From positions 146,630 to 210,629 of the forward strand of contig CAYXKL010000001.1 of the NCBI GenBank assembly GCA_964464825.1: a stretch of DNA of 64,000 nucleotides. Direction: 5' to 3'. Under the pieces are notes generated by a model. It saw only the letters and a program-made list of their open reading frames with translations, ran no database searches and had not been told where the DNA came from. Shown here piece after piece: positions 53,594-63,843 of the stretch. Every line of letters starts with the position of its first letter. The first letter of the stretch is position 1. A program made the translations under genes and the position numbers. The DNA is from DYJK01 sp964464825 (lineage in GTDB: Bacteria > Bacteroidota > Ignavibacteria > Ignavibacteriales > Melioribacteraceae).

Positions 53594-55063
53594 ATGAAAA
53601 TTGCTTTTGCTGCTAGTGAGGTTTTCCCTTACGCAAAGACCGGCGGTTTGGCTGATGTTGCCGGTTCCTTGCCCGTTGAAATTTCAAAACTTGGACACGA
53701 AGTAAAAGTATTTATGCCTAAGTATAATATTTTCGGCGAGGTCGAACACGGTTTACGCTATCAATGGGACATCGGTGGAATCCCGATTCGTGTGAATAGC
53801 AATGTACATTTTGTTCATGTTCACACCTCTTACTTGCCGGGCTCAAATGTTGAAATTTATTTTGTTGATTGTCCGCATTATTTTCACCGCTTCCGGGTTT
53901 ACACCAACGATCAAGACGAAGATGAGCGGTTCATCCTTTTTTCTAAAGGTATAATTGAAATCCTACAACGAATCGGCTGGGCGCCAGACATAATTCACTG
54001 CAATGACTGGCAGACTGGACTTTTACCGCTAATGTTAAAAGAAAATTATTCGTGGGATAAAATGTTCGAAAATACTGCCACAGTTTTTACCATACACAAC
54101 ATTACATATCAAGGAAGATTTGCAAAGGATACTTTTAACAAAGCTGAAATAAAACATGAACATTTTTTACACGGCGGTGCCGGCGAGTATGAAGGCGGTG
54201 TAAATTTTTTAAAAACTGCTATCTTCTTTTCCGACGTAATAAATACCGTTAGTGAAACATATGCAAGTGAACTACTAACTCCGGAATTCGGAGCTGGTAT
54301 GGAAAAATATTTAGCGATGAGAAGTAGTGATTTTTATGGAATTCTTAACGGCGTTGATTATAATATATGGAATCCAGAGTCCGATAAATTAATTCCGCAC
54401 AATTACTCCGCCGAAGATCTTTCCGGAAAATTAAAGAATAAGAAATTCATACTCGATCATCTAAATCTACCGTATGATGAAAAGATTCCTATTATCGGTA
54501 TTGTATCAAGAATGGTCTCTCAAAAAGGATTTGATATAATCGGCTATGTAATTAATCAACTAATGAGTCTTCCAGCACAATGGATTATTTTGGGTAGCGG
54601 AGAAAAAAAATATGAGTCACTTTTTCAAAATATGGCACTTGCTTACCCAGATAAAGTGTACACCTATCTCGGTTTTAATAATGAGCTCTCGCACTTAATA
54701 GAGGCGGCGGCTGATATTTTTTTAATGCCGTCACATTTTGAACCGTGCGGACTTAATCAAATTTATTCTTTAAAGTACGGCACTGTGCCGGTTGTAAGAA
54801 AAACCGGTGGCTTAGCAGATACGGTGATTGATTGGAATGAATTTCTTGCACAAGGAATGGAGATTGGTACCGGCTACTCATTCCATGATTATAAAGGAAC
54901 AGCTCTACTTCATTCGGTACAAAGGGCTATTCACGATTTTCATATCAAAAATGTTTGGAAAAAAATTCAGCTTAATGGAATGAGTAAAGATTATTCTTGG
55001 AAACGTTCTGCGGAGAAATATGCGGAACTTTATCTAAAGGCAAGGGCGAAAAGAATTAAATAA
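53594..55063 (+). CDS. glgA: Glycogen synthase (ADP-glucose, GT5)
   Basis: The 489-residue protein has 'KIAFAASEVFPYAKTGGLADVAGSLP' at the N-terminus (KTGGL binds ADP-glucose). 'HCNDWQTGLLPLML', 'FTIHNITYQG' and 'INTVSETYASEL..FGAGM' follow. The C-terminal GT-B domain has 'GIVSRMVSQKGFDII' and 'MPSHFEPCGLNQIYSLKYGTVPVVRKTGGLADTV'. It extends alpha-1,4-glucan storage polymer. No other glg genes are next to it. Confidence 0.95.
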   Translation: MKIAFAASEVFPYAKTGGLADVAGSLPVEISKLGHEVKVFMPKYNIFGEVEHGLRYQWDIGGIPIRVNSNVHFVHVHTSYLPGSNVEIYFVDCPHYFHRFRVYTNDQDEDERFILFSKGIIEILQRIGWAPDIIHCNDWQTGLLPLMLKENYSWDKMFENTATVFTIHNITYQGRFAKDTFNKAEIKHEHFLHGGAGEYEGGVNFLKTAIFFSDVINTVSETYASELLTPEFGAGMEKYLAMRSSDFYGILNGVDYNIWNPESDKLIPHNYSAEDLSGKLKNKKFILDHLNLPYDEKIPIIGIVSRMVSQKGFDIIGYVINQLMSLPAQWIILGSGEKKYESLFQNMALAYPDKVYTYLGFNNELSHLIEAAADIFLMPSHFEPCGLNQIYSLKYGTVPVVRKTGGLADTVIDWNEFLAQGMEIGTGYSFHDYKGTALLHSVQRAIHDFHIKNVWKKIQLNGMSKDYSWKRSAEKYAELYLKARAKRIK

Positions 55064-55178
55064 AAATTAAAGAATTCTTTTTTCTCTCTCAAACTCCTTC
55101 CCAAACTAAACTTTATTAATACTTAAAAGTAACCTTTCACACATTTAAGACGTCTTATCCTCATATAAATTAATTAAT

Positions 55179-57641
55179 ATGGGGGGTCCCGTGTATTCTT
55201 CGAAATTCTTAAAATATCTCCTTTTTTTGCTTTTAACCAACACTCTTTCCGCCTTACCCGAGGGTTCCGGTTCTGTTAAGAAAGGAATTATTAAAGCAAC
55301 CGTTATTGATTCAATAACAAACGAGCCAATTAGTTATGCTAATGTAACTCTTCATAATACTTCAGATTCTGTTTATGTAAATGGTGTTGCAACCGGAATG
55401 AACGGAGAACTTTTACTAAATAATCTTCCCGACGGCAAATTTTATGTTAAAATAAGTTATGTAGGATATGCAAAGAAATATATCTCCGATATAGAAATTA
55501 ATGATCAGAAAAAAGAAATTTCTCTTGGTACCATAAAATTAAATTCGGAAGATATTCAGTTTGGTACTGTAAGTGTCGTTGGCGAAAAAGCTCCGGAAGA
55601 ACTTCATCTTGATAAAAAAGTTATAAATGTAAGTCAGAATTTAAATGCTTCCGGAGGAACCGTACTTGATGTTCTACAGAATCAACCTTCTGTTCAGGTT
55701 GATCAAGATGGAAATGTTTCTTTGCGCGGAAGTACAAATTTTACTGTTCAAGTAAACGGGAAACCGCATCCGGTGCAAGGAAGTGATGCATTAAGACAAA
55801 TTCCAGCCGATATGGTTGAAAGCCTTGAAATAATCAGCAATCCTTCTGCAAAATATGATGCCGAAGGAAGCGCCGGTATAATTAACATTGTTTTGAAAAC
55901 TCAGATGCAAGAAAATACTACCGGTATTTTAAATGCCGGACTTGGTTCGCGCACAAAATACAATGGAGATTTTACAATCAATTATAAAAGCGGTGATTAT
56001 ACTTTAAACGGAAATCTTGATTACCGCAAAACCACAAACTACATTAGTCAGATTTTTGAGAGAACTTCTTTTTTAAATAATTTAAATGAAAACTTAAACT
56101 CCGATGTAAGCGGTAAATTTATACGCGATAATTACACCGCAAAAGCTGGTATCGATTATTCATTAAGTGATAAAAGCTATCTCTCATTCACTAATTCCTA
56201 TGGTGATATGAGTATAAAAAGAGATTTCACATTTAAATTTGCAAATACTACCACCGGATCTTCGCCGTCAACAGATTACGATCTCTCACGCGGTATTAAT
56301 GATTTTGATGTTAGATATTTCAATTCTATTCTGTTTTTCAGTCAACAATTTACTCCAAAGGTTGACGAATTGACTGTTGAACTGAATTACACAACTGTAA
56401 AAATGCCCTCTTTACAAAGTAATACCGAATATCAGACAGATGAAAATTTTAATCAGTTTCTCGGTTCGCCAGTTTTAACAGAATTAAATAATGATACCCG
56501 GCGCAATGAAGGCCGCATTAAAACAAATTATTCCTACTCTTTTGATAAAGATTCAAAATTTGAAACCGGATTGCAATTAAATCTATTTTACAAAAACATT
56601 GATATCCTTAATCGTTATTATGATAACGATAACTCCACTTGGCAAATTGATCCAGCATACAGCAACTCATTTAATTTTAGAAACAATATCTACTCTGCCT
56701 TTGTTACATATTCAAATATTATTTCCGGATTTAATTATCAGCTCGGTTTACGTTTAGAACAAACTGATCGTCTGCTTGATCAAAAAACTTTAAACGAAGA
56801 TTACAAATATTCCGAACTGCATCTTTTTCCTTCGCTTAATATTTCTACAAAATTTAACGATGAGCAACAATTACAGTTCAGCTACAGCAGAAGAATTAAT
56901 CGTCCTTTTGAAATGTCGTTAAATCCGTTTCCTATTTTTTCTACCAGTTATGTTTCGTTTGTCGGCAATCCGGATCTGCTTCCTGAATTAACAAATTCTT
57001 TTGAACTGAATTATCAACATTTTTTAAAGGGATTATTTTTCTCTGTACAAACTTATTACCGTCAATCTGATAACTCAATTTTACAATCACAGCGATTGGG
57101 TGAAGATGGTTTTATGACTTTGTCTTTCATCAATGCAGCAAAAAATGAAGTGCTCGGTTCAGAAATTTCTTCGAGTATAACATTAATTCCCTGGCTGCGT
57201 ATTGATCCTTCGATAAATCTTTTTAACCGCAAAATGACGGGCTTAATAAGTGGTGAGAGTCGTATAACAGAAAAATTTACCTGGTCTTCAAGATTAAATA
57301 CCACAGTTACGCTATCGCCAACAACACGTCTTCAAATATCTATGAATTATATGGGCAAACAAGTTGATATTCAGCAAACCATTGATCCAATATTTAATTT
57401 TACTATTACCGCCCGTCAGGAATTGTTCGAGAAAAAATTGATTGCCTCTGTAAGCGCACAAAATCTTTTCAATACCGGTAAATTCGGGCTGAACAGCAAC
57501 GGGACTAATTTTAATTTAATAGGTAATTTCCGTCCGGAAGCGCCTGTATTTAGACTTACTTTGAGTTATAATTTTAACAATTACAAAAGTACATCAAGAG
57601 CAAACGAACGTGTTGACATAAATGTTGGCGAGGGAATCTAA
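55179..57641 (+). CDS. TonB-dependent outer-membrane receptor with carboxypeptidase-regulatory-like domain
   Basis: The 820-residue protein has a signal peptide (FLKYLLFLLLTNTLSA). A CarboxypepD_reg-like domain at about 34-125 has 'IIKATVIDSITNEPISYANVTLHNT'. The plug has 'VINVSQNLNASGGTVLDVLQNQPSVQVDQDGNVSLRGSTNFTVQVNGKPH' and 'LEIISNPSAKYDAEGSAGIINIVLK'. The large barrel (about 240-805) is of the outer-membrane beta-barrel family 3 type. No SusD partner is adjacent, so it is not a classic SusCD pair. It imports an unknown ligand with TonB energy. Confidence 0.9.
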   Translation: MGGPVYSSKFLKYLLFLLLTNTLSALPEGSGSVKKGIIKATVIDSITNEPISYANVTLHNTSDSVYVNGVATGMNGELLLNNLPDGKFYVKISYVGYAKKYISDIEINDQKKEISLGTIKLNSEDIQFGTVSVVGEKAPEELHLDKKVINVSQNLNASGGTVLDVLQNQPSVQVDQDGNVSLRGSTNFTVQVNGKPHPVQGSDALRQIPADMVESLEIISNPSAKYDAEGSAGIINIVLKTQMQENTTGILNAGLGSRTKYNGDFTINYKSGDYTLNGNLDYRKTTNYISQIFERTSFLNNLNENLNSDVSGKFIRDNYTAKAGIDYSLSDKSYLSFTNSYGDMSIKRDFTFKFANTTTGSSPSTDYDLSRGINDFDVRYFNSILFFSQQFTPKVDELTVELNYTTVKMPSLQSNTEYQTDENFNQFLGSPVLTELNNDTRRNEGRIKTNYSYSFDKDSKFETGLQLNLFYKNIDILNRYYDNDNSTWQIDPAYSNSFNFRNNIYSAFVTYSNIISGFNYQLGLRLEQTDRLLDQKTLNEDYKYSELHLFPSLNISTKFNDEQQLQFSYSRRINRPFEMSLNPFPIFSTSYVSFVGNPDLLPELTNSFELNYQHFLKGLFFSVQTYYRQSDNSILQSQRLGEDGFMTLSFINAAKNEVLGSEISSSITLIPWLRIDPSINLFNRKMTGLISGESRITEKFTWSSRLNTTVTLSPTTRLQISMNYMGKQVDIQQTIDPIFNFTITARQELFEKKLIASVSAQNLFNTGKFGLNSNGTNFNLIGNFRPEAPVFRLTLSYNFNNYKSTSRANERVDINVGEGI

Positions 57642-57648
57642 TTTTTGC

Positions 57649-57680
57649 GGGGCGTGTAAACACGCCCCTTTTTATTTTTA
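57649..57680 (+). terminator. Rho-independent terminator after the TonB receptor gene
   Basis: GGGGCGTG and CACGCCCC form a perfect eight-pair stem with a TAAA loop, directly followed by TTTTTATTTTT. It starts eight bases after the stop codon. Confidence 0.95.
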
Positions 57681-57739
57681 TTCTTCCTCCTTCCTTCCTA
57701 ATTTTGAACCTAAATATTCCATTAATCGTTTAACTGGCT

Positions 57740-58897
57740 ATGAAACTATCACAAGCATTAATATTCTTCGGAATAGTATTTACCGTTTACGGCACAATAA
57801 ATTATTACATTTTTAGAAGAGCTGTTTCCATCGTTCCGGAAAATTACCGGGTGCTGTTCACTTATCTATTCATCTTTATCGTTTTATCATATATCGTTGG
57901 AAGATTCTTAGAGAACTATTGGGTTTGGTACATTAGCGATTTTCTTGTCTGGGTTGGAGCTTTCTGGATTGCAATAATGATCTATACTTTTTTATTCCTA
58001 ATACTTATTGATTTGTTTCGACTTGTCAATCATTTTCTTCCATTCTTTCCGTCTGTCATAAATCAAAATATGCAAAAGACAAAAACTATTGTTGGGCTTG
58101 TTATTTCTATCATTGTTTTTGTTGTGGTTGTGGGCGGATTTATAAACACCAAGCTGATAGCTATCAAAAAATATTCCATAAATGTTGATAAGAAAACCGG
58201 GTCTTTAAAATCCTTAAATATTGTTATGGCTTCTGATCTTCACCTTGGAACTATAAATGGAAAAATGTTCACTTACAAAATCGTCGATAAAATTAATAAG
58301 CTTAAACCAGATATAGTTCTGCTTACCGGAGATGTTATTGATGAAGATATTAAATCCGTTCTGCGTGATAGTGTTGGTGTGGCGTTGTTGGAATTAAAAT
58401 CAAAGTACGGCGTTTATGCAATTACCGGAAATCACGAGTATATAGGCGGCGTTAATGATGCTGTTAAATATTTAACATCACACAAAATACAGATGCTAAG
58501 AGATAACTTCGTTAAAATTGATGATGCTTTTTACATTGTTGGCAGAGAAGACCGGGATAGCAAACGTTTTGCTGATTACAAACGAAAAGATTTGTATCAA
58601 ATATTAGAAGGTGTTGATAAATCCTTTCCCGTTATTCTTATGGACCACCAGCCATTTAAACTAGAGGAGGCAGAACAAAATGGAATTGATCTGCAGCTTT
58701 CCGGACATACACACAATGGGCAGATCTGGCCTTTCAATTTTATTGTAGATAAAATTTATGAGCTTGCGTGGGGTTATAGAATTAAAGGTAATACACATTA
58801 TTATGTTTCTTGCGGTGTTGGTGGGTGGGGGCCTCCAATAAGAACCGGTAGCAGACCGGAAATAATTAATATCAAACTAAATTTTAATTATGATTAA
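57740..58897 (+). CDS. Membrane-anchored metallophosphoesterase (YaeI/YkuE-like)
   Basis: The 385-residue protein has four predicted transmembrane helices in the first 135 residues, then the calcineurin-like domain. Its metal motifs are 'MASDLHLG' (Asp166, His168), 'LLTGDVID' (Asp198), 'ITGNHEY', 'LMDHQP' and 'LSGHTHNGQIWPF'. The end 'YVSCGVGGWGPPIRTGSRPEI' is typical of the YkuE/YaeI group, whose members act on lipid-linked phosphates or UDP-diacylglucosamine-like substrates. The exact substrate is unknown. Confidence 0.88.
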   Translation: MKLSQALIFFGIVFTVYGTINYYIFRRAVSIVPENYRVLFTYLFIFIVLSYIVGRFLENYWVWYISDFLVWVGAFWIAIMIYTFLFLILIDLFRLVNHFLPFFPSVINQNMQKTKTIVGLVISIIVFVVVVGGFINTKLIAIKKYSINVDKKTGSLKSLNIVMASDLHLGTINGKMFTYKIVDKINKLKPDIVLLTGDVIDEDIKSVLRDSVGVALLELKSKYGVYAITGNHEYIGGVNDAVKYLTSHKIQMLRDNFVKIDDAFYIVGREDRDSKRFADYKRKDLYQILEGVDKSFPVILMDHQPFKLEEAEQNGIDLQLSGHTHNGQIWPFNFIVDKIYELAWGYRIKGNTHYYVSCGVGGWGPPIRTGSRPEIINIKLNFNYD

Positions 58898-58913
58898 ACA
58901 CTTGTTTAGTTTT

Positions 58914-61745
58914 CTATTTCAATAGTATCATCTTCTTTGTTTGCGAAAAATTTTGTGTGGTCAATCTATAAAAATAAACACCCGAAGTTAACTGAGGATT
59001 GAGAGCTTGTCTGCCATTAGTTTGGTGGATTGAGAATTCAGAATTATAAACTCCTGGTTGTTTGAATTCATCCACTAGCGTTGCAACCTCTCTACCGAGA
59101 ATATCATAAACTTTTAAAGTTACTTTACTGTAAACTGGTAACTGATAACTAATTACTGTGTTTGGATTAAATGGATTTGGATAATTTTGATAAAGAATAA
59201 ATTCTGTTGGTAAAGCCTTCTCTTTTTCCACACTCACTGGAATTTCTTTATATTTTTCTCTGCTTTGAATAATTGCATTATTCAATTCTTCCAATGTTGA
59301 TCCGGCTGCAATTGAAAACGCAACGTTTGTTGTTTGTCCGGCCGGCAAATTAAACGGTCCACCGCATATAATAAATGATATATCATTTACGCCGGCAGAA
59401 TCTCCTTTAATACCACTCGAAATGCCGATCCATTTCTGTGCGTCATAAAAACCACCATATATAAAAATGCTTCCATCATCCTCAGAATTTTCAATTGGGT
59501 AATAACCGTAACTATCGTGAGATATCAATGCACTGCCAACAAACACATTTGGGCTGGCTGAATTATAAGCATAACCGAAATTATTAGAACGGTTATACCT
59601 TGTCATATTATTCGAATAATCATTCGCGGGAATATCCCAGTCGTAAAAAAATCCGGCATAGAAATTATTAATATCGTTCTCAGTTGAATTACGAAAAGCT
59701 GTTCTAATAATAATGTAATTATCATCCGGCTGTGTGTTAAAACTGTATGTGTAAAAATGTGTTGATATTCCAAGCTGCGATGTGCCGGCTCCGCTATCAG
59801 TAAAATTTGAATATCCTTCCTGAAATGCAGTAGTGCCTGGACTTGTAATTACGACGGGCGTTACAATTTCAAAATCCGAACTCTGTACAGTTTGAATTCT
59901 CGCAACATCCATCAATTGATTTGCAGAGGTTCCATACATTAACGCCCCTTCATATAATAAATTATCACCATTCATAAATCTGAATCCGGATCCTTCGAGG
60001 TTATCGCTGTAATCATTAAAACCGAGAGCGCCTTTGCTTGTTACGCTCATTATTATCTTGCCCGAATTATGTGTATCAAATGTTTGATTGATCTTTGTTC
60101 TGATCCATTGAAAATCTTCGTAATTATCTGCATTGTAGGTTAATCTGAGATCGAGAACGTGGTTGTATGGTGCGCCGGGTAAAATTATAAACGTAAATTT
60201 ATTTGATGAATTGCTCCTGGTTTCCAGAGTGTCCATAGCGGGAATTTGAAATGTGCCGTTAATTATTTGCACCGATGGATCTTCGGTTGTAAGTGTAGCC
60301 GTGGCACCGTTTATAGTGTTGAGAATATTTGTAAAAGAAATTTCTATAGAAACTGTTTCACCGGTTTGAAAATTACCGTTACCATTTCCGGTTTCTTCCT
60401 TAAATACTATTTCGGTTGCGCGGATTGAAATTAAACTTTCTTCGCTCAGCGCTTTAAAGGCATTTATTCTACCTCTCCCAAACAAATAATTTTCATTTAT
60501 TGGATTTGCATAATCGATGCTCTCTGCTGTCATACGTATTCTTTCCGCTACTTGCTGCGGTGTATAGTGTTTATACTTAGAAAATATAAGCGCTGCTAAT
60601 CCCGCGGTTAGAGGCGATGACATTGATGATCCGCTTAATGAAACATAAGGAGAATCTACTCCTGAAAAAGTAGGCCAGGTAGAAAAAATTCCGTCGCCCG
60701 GTGCCATTACGTCTAAGAATATTCCGTGGTTGGCGGCAACACTTCTTTGATCGTTTGTTGTTTTCAGCCAGCCAACAGTTAAAACATTATAATAACTCGC
60801 CGGATAGAAGGGTTCGTTAGTATTATGGTTACCGGCCGCGGCAACAACCAAAGCACCTTTTGATGCAGCATAATCTATAATCTCTTGTTCAAAATGTGAA
60901 TATGAATATCCACCCCAGCTGCAATTAATAACTTTTGCGCCGTTATCCGCTGCATATTTTATTCCTTCGAATCCGTAAACAATATAAGGCGTACCGGAAA
61001 TATCTCTTCTATCGCTTCTTGAAACTTTCACCGGTAAAATTGTTGAATTAAATCCAATCGAAGCGTTTCCAATATGATTGTCTGTCACTGCTGCGGCTAT
61101 TCCGGCAACGTGGGTACCGTGATAACCAAAAAGATTTTGAGCAACATCCTCGTTCGGGTCGTTATCTTCGGTCCCGTCCAAACCACCGAAATCGTATCCT
61201 ATAACATAGCCGGTATTATCTTTTAAAATGTTTGCTGATAAATCCGGGTGGCTCCAATCAACGCCGGTATCAATAATGCCGATAATTATTGAACTGTCTC
61301 CCTTTGTTATATCCCACGCATCTTCTGCAAATATTCTCTTTAGGTTAGTTTGTAAGTTCGTGTTTAACTTATCGGATATAAATCTTGGATCGTTCGGTTC
61401 ATAAACAACTCGTCTTACAAATTTCGGCTCTGCCCATTCTACATTATCGAGTTGCTTAAATTTCTTTGCTGCTTCAGCCGGGTCTTCGCTTGATGCGTAT
61501 TTTAATATGTATATGTTATTTAATGACGATTCTCCTTTTAATAGAATATTATTCTTTTCTATTTTTTCGAATCGTTCTGTTTTCAAATCTTTAACAATTT
61601 TAGAATTAATTACCGACTCTAATTGGGACTGCTTTAATTTAACAACTAGTGTGTTGGAAAGATAAATCTGTTTTCCCTTCTGAATAATCTCTTGCGCGTT
61701 TAATGAAAGAGCAAATAAAAAACAGAGAGTTAAAAATTTTTTCAA
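58914..61745 (-). CDS. Subtilisin-like S8 serine peptidase with T9SS sorting domain
   Basis: The 943-residue protein has a signal peptide (KKFLTLCFLFALSLNAQ); the start is TTG at 61745, since no ATG precedes that peptide. An inhibitor-I9-like propeptide extends to about 120. The catalytic triad is Asp159 ('IGIIDTGVDWSHPDL'), His209 ('GYHGTHVAGI') and Ser374 ('LSGSSMSSPLTAGLAALI'), with oxyanion Asn306. A beta-rich middle region of unknown role follows. The type A sorting domain has 'LYQNYPNPFNPNTVISYQLP', 'VYDILGREVATLVDEFKQPG' and a final 'KKMILLK'. Secreted through T9SS. Confidence 0.93.
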   Translation of the reverse strand: MKKFLTLCFLFALSLNAQEIIQKGKQIYLSNTLVVKLKQSQLESVINSKIVKDLKTERFEKIEKNNILLKGESSLNNIYILKYASSEDPAEAAKKFKQLDNVEWAEPKFVRRVVYEPNDPRFISDKLNTNLQTNLKRIFAEDAWDITKGDSSIIIGIIDTGVDWSHPDLSANILKDNTGYVIGYDFGGLDGTEDNDPNEDVAQNLFGYHGTHVAGIAAAVTDNHIGNASIGFNSTILPVKVSRSDRRDISGTPYIVYGFEGIKYAADNGAKVINCSWGGYSYSHFEQEIIDYAASKGALVVAAAGNHNTNEPFYPASYYNVLTVGWLKTTNDQRSVAANHGIFLDVMAPGDGIFSTWPTFSGVDSPYVSLSGSSMSSPLTAGLAALIFSKYKHYTPQQVAERIRMTAESIDYANPINENYLFGRGRINAFKALSEESLISIRATEIVFKEETGNGNGNFQTGETVSIEISFTNILNTINGATATLTTEDPSVQIINGTFQIPAMDTLETRSNSSNKFTFIILPGAPYNHVLDLRLTYNADNYEDFQWIRTKINQTFDTHNSGKIIMSVTSKGALGFNDYSDNLEGSGFRFMNGDNLLYEGALMYGTSANQLMDVARIQTVQSSDFEIVTPVVITSPGTTAFQEGYSNFTDSGAGTSQLGISTHFYTYSFNTQPDDNYIIIRTAFRNSTENDINNFYAGFFYDWDIPANDYSNNMTRYNRSNNFGYAYNSASPNVFVGSALISHDSYGYYPIENSEDDGSIFIYGGFYDAQKWIGISSGIKGDSAGVNDISFIICGGPFNLPAGQTTNVAFSIAAGSTLEELNNAIIQSREKYKEIPVSVEKEKALPTEFILYQNYPNPFNPNTVISYQLPVYSKVTLKVYDILGREVATLVDEFKQPGVYNSEFSIHQTNGRQALNPQLTSGVYFYRLTTQNFSQTKKMILLK

Positions 61746-61823
61746 TGTTTACCCTTTAATATCCGGTGCTAATTTTATGAATTCACTCTTTAAAAACAAT
61801 GGTATAGAACAAGCCGAAAATGA

Positions 61824-61847
61824 AAAGCCCGCTTATAAACGGGCTTT
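61824..61847 (-). terminator. Terminator between the M1 and S8 peptidase genes
   Basis: AAAGCCCG and CGGGCTTT form an eight-pair stem with an eight-base loop, about 27 bases past the M1 stop codon on the - strand, followed by TTTCATTTTC. It suggests the two peptidase genes are separate transcripts. Confidence 0.7.
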
Positions 61848-61874
61848 GTATTAATAAATTAAAGAAGTAAATAT

Positions 61875-63779
61875 TTATTTTGCTTCATAGACGTTACCCT
61901 TAGTATCGGCGTCGGGTCCTAAAATTGAAATTAACTTTAACTTTTTAAATTCTTTTTTATTACTAATTTCAAATGTGTAGCATTTTTCTCCGCTTTTCCA
62001 AACTGATGCCGGTTTGTGAAATATTTCTTCTGTGCCGTCTGTATAATACACTTTCAAATCGATAGGCACCGGGTAGCTGCCGATTTTTTTTATCGTTACA
62101 TTAAATATTTTGCCTTTTTCAAAACTTACTCCGTCTATTGCCAGATCTGCAAAACCTAATTCAAAGAACCATGGTTTCCAGAACCAGCTCAAATCTTCTC
62201 CGGCGATTCTATCAAATGTAAAAAAGTAATCATATGGTATCGGGTGCTTGCCATTCCAATTATAAATATAATCATGCAGTGCTTTTTTAAACAGATCGTT
62301 TCCAAGAAAATCTCTCAAAATTAAATTTGCAACTGATGTCTGCTGATAAAACATAGCGCCGGAACCTTGTGTTGTAACAGAGTATGATGGGGTCATTAAC
62401 GGAAGCATAATATCACGACCCAGTAAATGAGATAGTGTGCTAACGAAAGCCGGTAGTTCATCTCCTTCCGGTTCCATCTCTTTAACAAGGTCAAATGTAA
62501 AAAATGTAGCCCATCCTTCGTCCATCCAGGCATATTTTCTTTCGTTTGTTCCCATGTAGAACGGAAAATAATTATGTGCAATTTCGTGCATCGTTACTCC
62601 AATTTGTCCGGCTCTGTTATTGTAAGTACCGTTATTGCACATCATCGGTGTTTCCATGCCGCCGCCCCATTTACGCTCACCGTTAAATACTGTAATCTTA
62701 GGATACGGAAACGGTATCCCGGGCCAATCGAATGATAATTTTTCTACTGCGAGTCGTGCAAAAAGTGCAACCTCTTCCTGAAATTTTGAACCGTTCGGAT
62801 ATATTGCGTCAGCAAAAACTCTTCTGCCGGAAAGATCAACTTCTGTACTTGAGCCATCCCACAAATAATTAGAGCAAGCTGCAAAAGAGAAATCGGGAAC
62901 GTTGTCGGCTTTGAATTTCCAAATGTTTTTTTCGTTTCCTTTTGTAACTTTTCCATTTTTATAATCATCTGCGGTAATAATACGAACAACATCATCAGAT
63001 TTTAGTGCTTGTTGATAGCGCTCATAAATTTCCGGTGATAAATTTTCTTGTGCGTTTTGAACTACTCCGGTTGCCCAAACTATAAAATCTCCGGGCGTTG
63101 TAATCTCCACATCAAAATTTCCGATATCATTATAAAATTCTACACTGCCTCCGTACTCTAGTTTATCCCAGCCGTCAATATCATCATAAACGGATAGCTG
63201 AGGATACCAATAAGCGGAATAAAAAGTTGAATCGCTGTATGCGCCCATTCTTAATCTTGTTTCTTTTGGAATTAGAACACTCCACGCGATTTCAATTTTA
63301 CCAAATGATGCCGGTGCAATTTTTTTTGGAAACCGGCTGATTGCTAAATTTGTTGCTGTTCTAGATACACGGTACTCGCTAGATTTAAAATCTACTCCCA
63401 TCCCATTAATAATGAGTGTGTCAATATCAACACCGTCTGTTATGTCAGCAACATTCATCGGCCAATCTCGCGCACCTCCTTTTTTCATAATATCCTGATA
63501 TAAACGGATAATAAAAGTATTGAGTGAATCCGGGCTGTTATTGTAATAAGTAATCCACGCATGACCTTTTATCTTTCGCGTTTCCGGAAATAGTTCTGCT
63601 TTTATACTATAATCCGAATGATTAACCCAATAATTCGGTCCCGGCTTGCCATCAAAAGAACGTGTTCCGTTTTCGTATGCTTCTAAAATGTTGCGTGGAA
63701 TAAAAAGCGACTGGGTTTGTGCATAAAAGAGAGAGTTTAATATTAGAAAAACGACGAGGTTAAAAAATATTTTTCTCAT
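61875..63779 (-). CDS. Secreted M1-family metallopeptidase (aminopeptidase)
   Basis: The 634-residue protein has a signal peptide (KIFFNLVVFLILNSLFYAQ). The N-terminal beta-domain ends near 330. The substrate-anchoring exopeptidase loop is 'WGGGMETPMM' (373-377, a variant of GAMEN). The zinc site is H398EIAH402 with the third ligand Glu421 exactly 18 residues on ('YAWMDEGWATFF'). A Tyr-containing 'TQGSGAMFYQQTS' region follows. No T9SS tail, so it is periplasmic or outer-membrane-associated. It trims peptides, plausibly downstream of the adjacent S8 endopeptidase. Confidence 0.92.
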   Translation of the reverse strand: MRKIFFNLVVFLILNSLFYAQTQSLFIPRNILEAYENGTRSFDGKPGPNYWVNHSDYSIKAELFPETRKIKGHAWITYYNNSPDSLNTFIIRLYQDIMKKGGARDWPMNVADITDGVDIDTLIINGMGVDFKSSEYRVSRTATNLAISRFPKKIAPASFGKIEIAWSVLIPKETRLRMGAYSDSTFYSAYWYPQLSVYDDIDGWDKLEYGGSVEFYNDIGNFDVEITTPGDFIVWATGVVQNAQENLSPEIYERYQQALKSDDVVRIITADDYKNGKVTKGNEKNIWKFKADNVPDFSFAACSNYLWDGSSTEVDLSGRRVFADAIYPNGSKFQEEVALFARLAVEKLSFDWPGIPFPYPKITVFNGERKWGGGMETPMMCNNGTYNNRAGQIGVTMHEIAHNYFPFYMGTNERKYAWMDEGWATFFTFDLVKEMEPEGDELPAFVSTLSHLLGRDIMLPLMTPSYSVTTQGSGAMFYQQTSVANLILRDFLGNDLFKKALHDYIYNWNGKHPIPYDYFFTFDRIAGEDLSWFWKPWFFELGFADLAIDGVSFEKGKIFNVTIKKIGSYPVPIDLKVYYTDGTEEIFHKPASVWKSGEKCYTFEISNKKEFKKLKLISILGPDADTKGNVYEAK

Positions 63780-63843
63780 GTAGTTTTATTTTTTATTTAT
63801 AAAATTTTGTGTGATTAATATTATCATTTTTACCACATATACT

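Noticed and set aside
55179..57641. SusC/SusD polysaccharide-utilisation locus with the nearby GH43 gene
   Set aside because: There is no SusD-like gene, and the receptor is separated from the GH43 gene by an acyl-CoA synthetase and glgA; the barrel type is also not SusC-like.
57622..57816. 64-residue + strand ORF overlapping the TonB receptor end and the terminator
   Set aside because: It runs through the clear terminator hairpin and into the metallophosphoesterase gene in another frame; no protein-like features.
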